Made by a program: the position numbers and the translations under genes
Assembly: GCA_900553055.1 (NCBI GenBank)
Contig: USBV01000095.1
Span: 1 to 5,940 of the forward strand
Source of the DNA: an uncultured Phascolarctobacterium sp.
GTDB taxonomy: Bacteria; Bacillota; Negativicutes; Acidaminococcales; Acidaminococcaceae
Length of the DNA stretch: 5,940 nucleotides
Reading direction: 5' to 3'
Part shown: in pieces, positions 1 to 4,913 of the stretch
How positions within the stretch are numbered: the first letter of the stretch is position 1
Layout: the number at the start of each line of letters is the position of its first letter
Notes under the pieces: model-generated
Told to the model about the DNA's origin: nothing
Databases searched by the model: none
The model's input: the letters and a program-made list of their open reading frames with translations, nothing else

Positions 1-1
1 G

Positions 2-307
2 GTGGGCACCGCCGTTGCCATTGTGTTTAAAAATGTGCTGGGCCTTGTGTGTGACCCGGTGGCAGGCCTCGTTGAGGTGCCCTGCATTAAGCGCAACGGC
101 GCTTGTGCCTTGCAGGCGCTTTTGGCCGCCCAACTGGCGCTGAGCGGCATTGGCAGCTTCATTAACGCCGATGAAGCTATAGACGCGATGAAGAGCGTGG
201 GCGATAGCCTGCCCTGCGCTTTGAAGGAGCCCGCAGGTGGTGGCATGGCCACCACGCCGTCGGCGCTCGCTTGGGCGAAGGAATACTTCGCTAGAGCGCA
301 TAAATAA
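2..307 (+). CDS. sdaAA: L-serine dehydratase, iron-sulfur-dependent, alpha subunit (C-terminal part, 5' truncated by window)
   Basis: This is the C-terminal end of the catalytic subunit of the oxygen-sensitive Fe-S L-serine dehydratase, a cytosolic enzyme that converts L-serine to pyruvate and ammonia. The reading frame is open at the left edge, so the GTG at position 2 is only the first visible codon; the family alpha subunit is nearly 300 residues and about 100 are seen. The hallmark is GLVCDPVAGLVEVPCIKRN near visible residues 14-32. Its two cysteines, plus a third shortly after (NGAC), fit the conserved cysteines that ligate the [4Fe-4S] cluster. The tail motif KEPAGGGMATTPSA also matches family ends. 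The stop is TAA at 305-307, and ridA starts 46 bases later with no obvious terminator between them, so co-transcription is likely. The beta subunit, if separate, would lie upstream. Family assignment is firm; the two-subunit arrangement is inferred from domain length convention. Confidence 0.93.
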   Translation: MGTAVAIVFKNVLGLVCDPVAGLVEVPCIKRNGACALQALLAAQLALSGIGSFINADEAIDAMKSVGDSLPCALKEPAGGGMATTPSALAWAKEYFARAHK

Positions 308-353
308 GTTTTCAATAATTTTATTCTGAGGTTTTTTAGAGGAGTGAATTATT

Positions 354-728
354 ATGAAGGTTATCGCAAGTGACAAGGCTCCCAAGGCTTTAGGTCCTTA
401 TTCCCAAGCAATTTTGGTTGGCAGCACTCTGTATATGTCCGGCCAAATCGCTATTAATCGTGCTACCGGCGAGTTTGTGCAAAGCAGCATCGAAGCTGAA
501 ACCGAGCAAATTATGCATAACATGGAGGCAGTTTTAGAGGAAGCTGGCTACGGCTTTATGCATGTGGTAAAGACCACGATTTTTGCTACTGATATTAAAG
601 ATTTTGAAGCCATCAATGGCGTGTATGCTAAGTATTTCAAGAGCAATCCGCCGGCTCGCTCCTTTGTACAGGTGGCAGCGCTGCCGAAGGGGGCGCGTGT
701 AGAGATCGAAGCTATTGCTTATAAGTGA
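354..728 (+). CDS. ridA: RidA family 2-iminobutanoate/2-iminopropanoate deaminase
   Basis: This 124-residue protein is a full-length member of the RidA (YjgF/YER057c/UK114) family, cytosolic trimers that hydrolyse reactive enamine/imine intermediates such as 2-aminoacrylate to the keto acid and ammonia. Family motifs are in order: APKALGPYSQAI (9-20), SGQIA (29-33), VKTTIFATDIKDF (72-84), PPARSFVQVAALPKGARVEIEAIA (99-122). By alignment with Salmonella RidA, recalled from memory, Arg102 corresponds to catalytic Arg105, Glu117 to Glu120 and Tyr16 to Tyr17, so the RidA-type active site looks intact. The start ATG has a strong AGAGGAG site at 338-344, nine bases upstream. It lies directly after the serine dehydratase gene, whose reaction passes through 2-aminoacrylate, supporting a protective role. 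Its last codons (IAYK and stop) lie inside a repeat that is duplicated just downstream. Confidence 0.95.
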   Translation: MKVIASDKAPKALGPYSQAILVGSTLYMSGQIAINRATGEFVQSSIEAETEQIMHNMEAVLEEAGYGFMHVVKTTIFATDIKDFEAINGVYAKYFKSNPPARSFVQVAALPKGARVEIEAIAYK

Positions 729-786
729 GCGGCTATAAGGAAACGCCTAGAAGGTATTATCTTCTTCGTCATGGCTCCTAGGAGTA
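714..786. repeat. Tandem repeat unit 1, overlapping the ridA 3' end
   Basis: Unit 1 begins with a 27-base segment (714-740) that recurs exactly at 791-817. It contains the last four codons and stop of ridA plus about 12 bases downstream. Within it CTTATA (718-723) and TATAAG (734-739) form inverted arms around a 10-base loop. The unit ends with GCTCCTAGGAGTA (774-786), which also recurs exactly in unit 2 and contains the perfect palindrome CTCCTAGGAG. Relative to unit 2, unit 1 carries about 14 additional bases (near 741-754), ending in a repeated AAGG. From 751 to 773 it aligns without gaps to unit 2 at 814-836, with 15 of 23 positions identical. Confidence 0.85.
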
Positions 787-790
787 CTAA

Positions 791-849
791 ATTGCTTATA
801 AGTGAGCGGCTATAAGGCATCATCTACTGCGCAAATGCTCCTAGGAGTA
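791..849. repeat. Tandem repeat unit 2, intergenic
   Basis: This is the second copy of the unit. Positions 791-817 repeat 714-740 exactly (offset 77), and 837-849 repeat 774-786 exactly (offset 63). The intervening 19 bases are diverged from unit 1. The copy includes a duplicate of the last ridA codons and stop in intergenic DNA, where they are not translated as part of ridA. Both copies keep the CTTATA/TATAAG arms and the CTCCTAGGAG palindrome unchanged while the middle has drifted. This could mean selection on those parts, or simply a short time since duplication. No poly-T follows either palindrome, so a standard intrinsic terminator is not supported. Confidence 0.85.
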
Positions 850-882
850 TTATTCATACGCCGTCGTCGCTATTTCTCGTAT

Positions 883-912
883 CTGACCCTTTCTCGACGC
901 TCTGTGTAATAT
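883..912 (+). promoter_or_regulatory. Weak candidate sigma-70 type promoter upstream of the yheA-like/murB cluster
   Basis: CTGACC (883-888) resembles a -35 box (four of six matches to TTGACA). TAATAT (907-912), after an 18-base spacer, resembles a -10 box (four of six). An AT-rich stretch continues to the ribosome binding site. A promoter is expected here because the preceding gap is 212 bases and the following genes are tightly packed. The match is poor and other AT-rich hexamers nearby could serve instead. Confidence 0.3.
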
Positions 913-928
913 ATATTATTTAATTTAT

Positions 929-934
929 GAGGTG
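929..934 (+). promoter_or_regulatory. Ribosome binding site deciding the yheA-like start
   Basis: GAGGTG lies six bases before ATG 941. The longer reading frame would start at a GTG (932) that is inside this Shine-Dalgarno sequence and has no site of its own, so ATG 941 is chosen. Confidence 0.8.
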
Positions 935-940
935 ACAACA

Positions 941-1282
941 ATGAACGTATACGATAACGCAAATGAATTAGCAAAGGCTATGCGCGAAAGCCATGAATTT
1001 AAAAAATTGAAGGAAGCAACTGCTCTCTTAAATAAGGACGAGAACGCTAAAAAAATGGTTAATGAGTTCCTGTCTTTAAACCAACAGGCAGAAATGGAAA
1101 AATACCAAGGTAAGGAGCCTGCCAAGGAAACCACTGAAAAGATTCAAAAGCTCTATGGCATTCTTTCCTTGAACCAAGACGCTATGCAATATTTGAACTC
1201 CTTCATGCGTTTTCAAATGATGCTGGCTGACGTAACTAATTCCATTCAAGACGTTGTTAAAGAAGCAATGGGTGAAAAATAA
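941..1282 (+). CDS. YheA-like UPF0342 protein of the YlbF/YmcA superfamily
   Basis: This 113-residue, highly charged and almost wholly helical protein has no signal peptide or membrane segment. The pattern NVYDNANELAKAMRESHEF, then DENAKKMVNEF, then a Gln/Met-rich helix and a long C-terminal helix, follows Bacillus YheA (UPF0342, about 117 residues) along its whole length. The superfamily also contains YlbF and YmcA. In Bacillus subtilis these act with YaaT as a complex that modulates RNase Y processing of mRNA, but the role of the YheA branch is not settled, so no enzymatic function is assigned. The ATG at 941 is preferred over the upstream in-frame GTG at 932 because of the GAGGTG site. Its stop overlaps the murB start by one base (TAATG), implying a shared transcript and translational coupling. 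The gene is visibly more AT-rich than murB. Confidence 0.85.
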   Translation: MNVYDNANELAKAMRESHEFKKLKEATALLNKDENAKKMVNEFLSLNQQAEMEKYQGKEPAKETTEKIQKLYGILSLNQDAMQYLNSFMRFQMMLADVTNSIQDVVKEAMGEK

Positions 1283-2184
1283 TGGACTTGCTGGCTATTT
1301 TTGCAGGCTGCACCGCTAAGCCCCTGCTGCTAGAGGAGCCCATGGCAAAGCACACCTCCTTTCGCATTGGCGGCCCGGCCGATGTGCTGGCTCAGCCCGC
1401 CGATGAGGCGGAGCTGGCAGCGCTTTTAAAGCGTGCTGCGGAGCACGCTGTGCCCGTAACGCTAATTGGCAATGGCTCCAATCTTTTGGTGCGCGATAAG
1501 GGCATTCGCGGCCTTGTCATTAAGCTGAGCAATAGCTTTAGTGATATGAAGGCTCTAGGCAATGAGCTCACCTTTGGCAGCGGTATTTCCCTAGCTATGG
1601 CTTCCAAAAAGGCGGCTAGTCTTTCCTTGAGCGGCTTGGAGTTCGCTGTGGGCATTCCCGGCACCATTGGCGGTGCCGTGTATATGAACGCCGGTGCCTA
1701 TGATGGCGAAATGGCTAAGGTGGTTACAAGCGTGCGCGTTATGGATAGAGAGGGCAAAATTAGCGAGCTCAAGGCTAGTGAGCTGGCTTTCGCCTATCGT
1801 CATACAGCTCTGCAAAATAGTGGCCTGATTGTTACCAGTGTAACCTGTGTTTTACAGCCCGATGAGGCAGACGCTATTGCAGCCAAGATGGCTGATTTTA
1901 GTCAGCGCCGCATCTCAAAGCAGCCCTTGGAGCTGCCCAGCGCCGGCAGCATGTTCAAGCGCCCACCCGGCTATTTTGCCGGTACGCTCATCGACCAAAC
2001 GGGCCTGAAGGGCTATACTGTGGGCGGCGCTCAGGTTTCCACAAAGCACGCTGGCTTTGTGGTGAATGTGGGCGGAGCAACAGCACAGGATGTATTGCAG
2101 CTCATTAGCGATGTGCAAAGCAAGGTTTTTGCAGCGCACGGAGTGCGCCTGGAGCCCGAGGTTTTGGTGCTAGGCGAAGAATAA
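1282..2184 (+). CDS. murB: UDP-N-acetylenolpyruvoylglucosamine reductase
   Basis: MurB catalyses the second committed step of peptidoglycan synthesis in the cytosol, reducing UDP-GlcNAc-enolpyruvate to UDP-MurNAc with FAD and NADPH. The 300-residue protein shows HTSFRIGGPADV (24-35), the FAD-binding LIGNGSNLLVRDKGIRG (61-77) and GLEFAVGIPGTIGGAVYMNA (118-137). AYRHTAL (171-177) carries the active-site arginine (Arg173). SAGSMFKRP (220-228) carries the proton-donor serine, Ser223. The C-terminal LEPEVLVLG (290-298) carries the conserved catalytic-site glutamate. The length and direct run of motifs fit the shorter type II MurB typical of Gram-positive lineages. The start ATG overlaps the stop of the YheA-like gene, with a GGGTGA site just upstream. 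An unrecognised gene follows 18 bases later. All key residues are present, so the enzyme should be active. Confidence 0.97.
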   Translation: MDLLAIFAGCTAKPLLLEEPMAKHTSFRIGGPADVLAQPADEAELAALLKRAAEHAVPVTLIGNGSNLLVRDKGIRGLVIKLSNSFSDMKALGNELTFGSGISLAMASKKAASLSLSGLEFAVGIPGTIGGAVYMNAGAYDGEMAKVVTSVRVMDREGKISELKASELAFAYRHTALQNSGLIVTSVTCVLQPDEADAIAAKMADFSQRRISKQPLELPSAGSMFKRPPGYFAGTLIDQTGLKGYTVGGAQVSTKHAGFVVNVGGATAQDVLQLISDVQSKVFAAHGVRLEPEVLVLGEE

Positions 2185-2189
2185 GGCGT

Positions 2190-2195
2190 AAGGAG
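2190..2195 (+). promoter_or_regulatory. Ribosome binding site for a GTG-started gene
   Basis: AAGGAG lies seven bases before GTG 2203. No ATG is better placed in this frame (the next methionine codon is residue 12, without a comparable site), so the GTG start is accepted. Confidence 0.8.
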
Positions 2196-2202
2196 AAAAA
2201 CT

Positions 2203-2592
2203 GTGGAAGAATTATTAAACGACCAAGAAATACATATGCTGGGCTTGCAGGCCCTGATTCCCTGGTTGGAAGGCCATGGCTTTGTGGTTGACTACGTACA
2301 GCCGGAAAAATGTGCTGTTCCTCATGTCTTCGCATTGAGCGGCGAAATGCTAACTGTAATCGTTGCTGCTGCTGATATGTATCCCAATAAGGGCAAGGTA
2401 ACTGAGGCTGACAAGGCGGCCGCCCTGCAGGCTGCAAATCAGCTGAACGGCCTGTGCGCTGTGGCTTCCATTGGCCTCATCAACATGGAGGGCGTAGCTG
2501 CTGATGATAAGGAGCTGATGGGCAAGCCCCTTAAAAATGGCCAATATCAGGCCGATTTTAGTGGCTTAGAATATATTCAGTTTGAAGGTTGA
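2203..2592 (+). CDS. Hypothetical protein of 129 residues between murB and a ferredoxin-nitroreductase gene
   Basis: I do not recognise this family. It is supported as a real gene by a strong AAGGAG site before its GTG start, by tight packing (18 bases after murB, 9 bases before the next gene) and by a balanced soluble composition. It has no signal peptide, membrane helix or cysteine cluster; the two cysteines (37 and 85) are far apart. Visible elements are an N-terminal amphipathic helix (about 8-26), a short strand-like VVDYV (28-32), a hydrophobic strand LTVIVAAA (50-57) followed by a lysine/alanine-rich helix (64-82), a second hydrophobic strand AVASIGLIN (86-94), and an acidic/aromatic tail. 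This strand-strand-helix-strand order loosely recalls the PD-(D/E)xK nuclease core, but the expected acidic/lysine triad is absent, so nuclease activity is not claimed. The partner is more likely the downstream redox gene than murB, but that is a guess. Confidence 0.8.
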   Translation: MEELLNDQEIHMLGLQALIPWLEGHGFVVDYVQPEKCAVPHVFALSGEMLTVIVAAADMYPNKGKVTEADKAAALQAANQLNGLCAVASIGLINMEGVAADDKELMGKPLKNGQYQADFSGLEYIQFEG

Positions 2593-2601
2593 GGTGGGCT
2601 C

Positions 2602-3411
2602 ATGGATTTATTAACTGTTGATACTAATAAATGCTTGCGCTGTGGTATTTGCGTAGAGTGCTGTCCCTCCTGCATTTTAACCTTGGGCGAAAATGGCCCC
2701 GAGTGCCATTTTGACCGCGGCTGCATGAGCTGTGGCCAATGCGTAGCTATTTGCCCCGTGGGCGCGTTGGATAATAAATACGCACCCTTGGCTGAGCAAC
2801 GTCCTGTGACCATGCCTATGCTGTCTCCTGAGGTGGCCTATGAATTCTTGCGTATGCGTCGCAGCGTGCGCACCTTTAAGCCCCAGCCGCCTACTGAAGA
2901 AGAAATCACCCGCCTTTTGGATGTAGCTCGCTATGCGCCTACCGCGGGCAATTCTCAAGGCATGTATTACGTTGTCATCCGCGACTCCGAGAAAATTAAG
3001 GCTATTGCCGATGCTGTGGCCAATTGGATGGAGGACGAGGTGGCTGCCGGTACGGAAAATAAACGCTATTTTATGACCGTGCTGCGTGCCTATCGTGAGC
3101 GTGGACAGGACATTATTGCCCGCCATGCGCCCTGCCTGATTTTTGCACTGGCGCGCCGCTTAAACATTACTGGCGTGTCCAATGCGGAGCAAAGCTGGGC
3201 CTATGCAGAGCTGTTCGCCCCGACCATTGGCCTTGGTACCACCATTGCCGGCTTTATCCAAAGCTGTGGCATTGCTGGCTACAAGCCGCTGCTGGACCTT
3301 GTAGGCGTGCCTGCTAAGCAAAAGATTGTGGGTACGCTGATGGTGGGGTATCCTAAGTACAAATTCAAACGTATGCCAGAGCGTCAGCATCTGAAAGTGG
3401 AATTTCAATAA
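2602..3411 (+). CDS. Nitroreductase family protein with N-terminal 2[4Fe-4S] ferredoxin domain
   Basis: This 269-residue cytosolic protein fuses two modules. Residues 1-60 form a bacterial ferredoxin with two complete CxxCxxCxxxCP motifs (Cys11/14/17/21 and Cys41/44/47/51), predicted to bind two [4Fe-4S] clusters. Residues from about 78 to the end are an FMN-dependent nitroreductase fold: RRSVRTFKPQPP (86-97) matches the FMN phosphate-binding start, ARYAPTAGNSQ (109-119) is the usual second motif, and GTLMVGYPKYKFKRMPER (244-261) is the family end motif. Electrons probably pass from a reduced partner through the clusters to FMN. The physiological substrate cannot be read from sequence; relatives include flavin reductases and nitroaromatic or enone reductases of anaerobes. 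The start ATG has a GAGGTG site at 2591-2596 that overlaps the previous stop, suggesting coupled translation. It is the last gene before a hairpin terminator. Confidence 0.93.
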   Translation: MDLLTVDTNKCLRCGICVECCPSCILTLGENGPECHFDRGCMSCGQCVAICPVGALDNKYAPLAEQRPVTMPMLSPEVAYEFLRMRRSVRTFKPQPPTEEEITRLLDVARYAPTAGNSQGMYYVVIRDSEKIKAIADAVANWMEDEVAAGTENKRYFMTVLRAYRERGQDIIARHAPCLIFALARRLNITGVSNAEQSWAYAELFAPTIGLGTTIAGFIQSCGIAGYKPLLDLVGVPAKQKIVGTLMVGYPKYKFKRMPERQHLKVEFQ

Positions 3412-3418
3412 TATGAGC

Positions 3419-3466
3419 AAAAAAAGAGCCGTTAAGCGAGCTATAAAACTCGCCTAACGGCTTTTG
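3419..3466. terminator. Bidirectional intrinsic terminator between convergent nitroreductase and brnQ genes
   Basis: Positions 3427-3440 pair with 3449-3462 in a 14-position stem with a single A-C mismatch (3435/3454) and an eight-base loop. On the plus strand the stem is followed by TTTT then a T-rich stretch. On the minus strand it is followed by seven consecutive T (the A run at 3419-3425). It therefore can stop both the cluster starting at 941 and brnQ, whose stop codon lies just beyond it. Confidence 0.93.
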
Positions 3467-3478
3467 TGCTTTCTAAAA

Positions 3479-4801
3479 TTATTTATTGGGGCATACCATG
3501 CGGTAAATAAAGCCTAACAAAATGCCACCAAAGCAGGGCAGCAGCCAGCCAAAGCCCACATCAAAGAAGGGCAGGTACTGGGTCAAGAAGCTGTCCAAGG
3601 CACGCAAATCGAAGCCACCGGCCCGCAGACCATCAAAAATCGCGAAGATGGTGGTCAGCGTCAGGCAGACGCGGAAAATGGCCTTATCCCGCTTAAAAAT
3701 GCTTTGGCCCACATTCAAAATCACGATGGCAATAACGATGGGGTAAAGCATGCAGATAACGGGAATGGAGAACTTGATGATGTTATTCAGACCAAAATTG
3801 GAAACCACCAGGCTGAACAGGCAGATATACACGCATAAGCGTTGGTAAAGTACGCGCTTGCCGCTGAGCTCATGGAAATAGCTGCTGATGGAGGTAGTGA
3901 GACCAATGGAGGTAGTGATGCAGGCAAAGAAGATAATCAAAGCCAAAACCACCTGTCCCGGGAAGCCCATGTAATGCACGCTGATCATATTCAGCAGCTG
4001 GCCGCCGTTGGAAACGATGCTGAAGGCAGCGGTGCTGGAGGCACCGGCGTAGGCCAAGGCGCCGTAAATCAAAGCCAGGCAAATGGCGGCGATGATGCCG
4101 GCATAAATGCACATCTTAGTAAGCTGGCTTTGCTCCCTGATGCCCTGGGACTCAATAGCCTTTAAGGTGGCAGCGCCATACAGCATGGTGCAGAGCAAAT
4201 CCATAGTGTTGTAGCCCTCCTGGAAGCCCTTAAAGAAGGGAGCGTTTTTATATACGCTGTTAGCAGGCTGCAAATCGCCCATGGGGTTAGTGATAACGCA
4301 GAAAATCAAAATCCCCAAGCAAATCAAAAGCAGGGGGGACATGATTTTGCCGATGGTATCAACAATTTTGGACGGATTAACCGACAGGAAATAGGTCAAG
4401 CCGAAGAAGAAGACAGAATACAGCGCTAAGCCCGTTGTTTCGTAGCCTGGGGGCAGCAGCAGTAAAATGCCGGTATCAAAGGATACTGCGCAGGTACGGG
4501 GGATAGCAAAAAAGGGACCAATGGTCAATGCGCATAAAATAGTGATGGCCTTGCCAAAGGCAGGACTCATGGGACTGGCCAATTCATTGGGGTCGTCGCC
4601 GTTTAAAATGGCCATGGCCAAAATGCCCAAAAGGGGCAGGCCTACGCCGCTGATGCAAAAGCCGAAAACCGCGGCTGGCAGGTTTTCGCCGGCCATTTGG
4701 CCCAAAGCAGGGGGGAAGATTAAATTGCCTGCGCCAAAGAAAAAGGAAAACAGCATTAAGCCTATGGGCAGGATCTTAGCTAAACTTAAATTTTTATTCA
4801 T
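3479..4801 (-). CDS. brnQ: Branched-chain amino acid transport system II carrier protein (BrnQ/LIVCS family)
   Basis: This is a 440-residue inner-membrane cation-coupled symporter for leucine, isoleucine and valine. It has the family length and about twelve hydrophobic segments. The N-terminus LFSFFFGAGNLIFPPALG (17-34) is the signature of the family. GPFFAIPRTCAVSFDTG (95-111) and ACITTSIGLTTSISSYF (293-309) are the other conserved blocks, corresponding to unwound substrate- and ion-site regions in this transporter class. An in-frame ATG 13 codons upstream would give 453 residues, but that extension reads through the GGGAG ribosome binding site. The MNKNLSLAKI start is used because it puts a short charged end directly before the first helix. 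The gene converges on the nitroreductase gene, sharing a bidirectional terminator, and lies downstream of tyrS in the same direction. Substrate within the branched-chain group is not resolvable from sequence. Confidence 0.95.
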   Translation of the reverse strand: MNKNLSLAKILPIGLMLFSFFFGAGNLIFPPALGQMAGENLPAAVFGFCISGVGLPLLGILAMAILNGDDPNELASPMSPAFGKAITILCALTIGPFFAIPRTCAVSFDTGILLLLPPGYETTGLALYSVFFFGLTYFLSVNPSKIVDTIGKIMSPLLLICLGILIFCVITNPMGDLQPANSVYKNAPFFKGFQEGYNTMDLLCTMLYGAATLKAIESQGIREQSQLTKMCIYAGIIAAICLALIYGALAYAGASSTAAFSIVSNGGQLLNMISVHYMGFPGQVVLALIIFFACITTSIGLTTSISSYFHELSGKRVLYQRLCVYICLFSLVVSNFGLNNIIKFSIPVICMLYPIVIAIVILNVGQSIFKRDKAIFRVCLTLTTIFAIFDGLRAGGFDLRALDSFLTQYLPFFDVGFGWLLPCFGGILLGFIYRMVCPNK

Positions 4802-4807
4802 CACATA

Positions 4808-4812
4808 CTCCC
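4808..4812 (-). promoter_or_regulatory. Ribosome binding site deciding the brnQ start
   Basis: On the minus strand GGGAG lies six bases before ATG 4801-4799. The alternative ATG at 4840-4838 would place this site within coding sequence, so the shorter protein is preferred. Upstream, AGAAGT (4818-4823) and ACTTCT (4846-4851) form inverted arms around a 22-base loop in the putative leader; whether this matters is unknown. Confidence 0.75.
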
Positions 4813-4851
4813 ATTTCAGAAGTGAAGCAGCTCCCCTCAAAGACTACTTCT

Positions 4852-4887
4852 TAAAATAAATGGGGCGGACCTTGGTAAAGCCGCCCC
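4852..4887 (-). terminator. Intrinsic terminator of tyrS
   Basis: On the minus strand, reading from tyrS, GGGGCGG (4887-4881) pairs with CCGCCCC (4868-4862) in a perfect seven-pair GC stem. Three more pairs are possible inside the 12-base loop. A T-rich tail (ATTTATTTT) follows. It lies 27 bases past the tyrS stop and ends before brnQ, so most tyrS transcripts should stop here. The T tract is interrupted, so some read-through into brnQ is possible. I see no convincing promoter between this hairpin and brnQ. Confidence 0.88.
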
Positions 4888-4913
4888 TCATATAAATTAC
4901 TAATTTATGTCTA

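Noticed and set aside
714..849. Two repeat copies as a possible short CRISPR array
   Set aside because: There are only two copies, the first lies in the ridA coding end, the unit contains a second shared block, and no cas genes are nearby.
774..849. CTCCTAGGAG palindromes as ridA transcription terminators
   Set aside because: The palindrome leaves no room for a loop without losing most of its pairs, and no T run follows either copy.
2677..3126. A 149-codon minus-strand open frame opposite the nitroreductase gene
   Set aside because: It is histidine- and alanine-rich shadow translation of the conserved ferredoxin-nitroreductase, without recognisable motifs.
3413..3457. A 14-codon reading frame (MSKKRAVKRAIKLA) after the nitroreductase gene
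   Set aside because: It runs through the terminator stem, has no ribosome binding site and its basic composition comes from the A-rich hairpin flank, so it is read as coincidental.
4467..4859. A 130-codon plus-strand open frame opposite the brnQ 5' end
   Set aside because: It is antisense to conserved BrnQ motifs and is Lys/Pro-rich in the way expected of reversed membrane-helix codons.
4802..4913. Possible T-box or other amino-acid riboswitch leader upstream of brnQ
   Set aside because: The gap is only about 110 bases, and the GC hairpin fits a tyrS terminator. No T-box antiterminator motif or specifier stem is visible.
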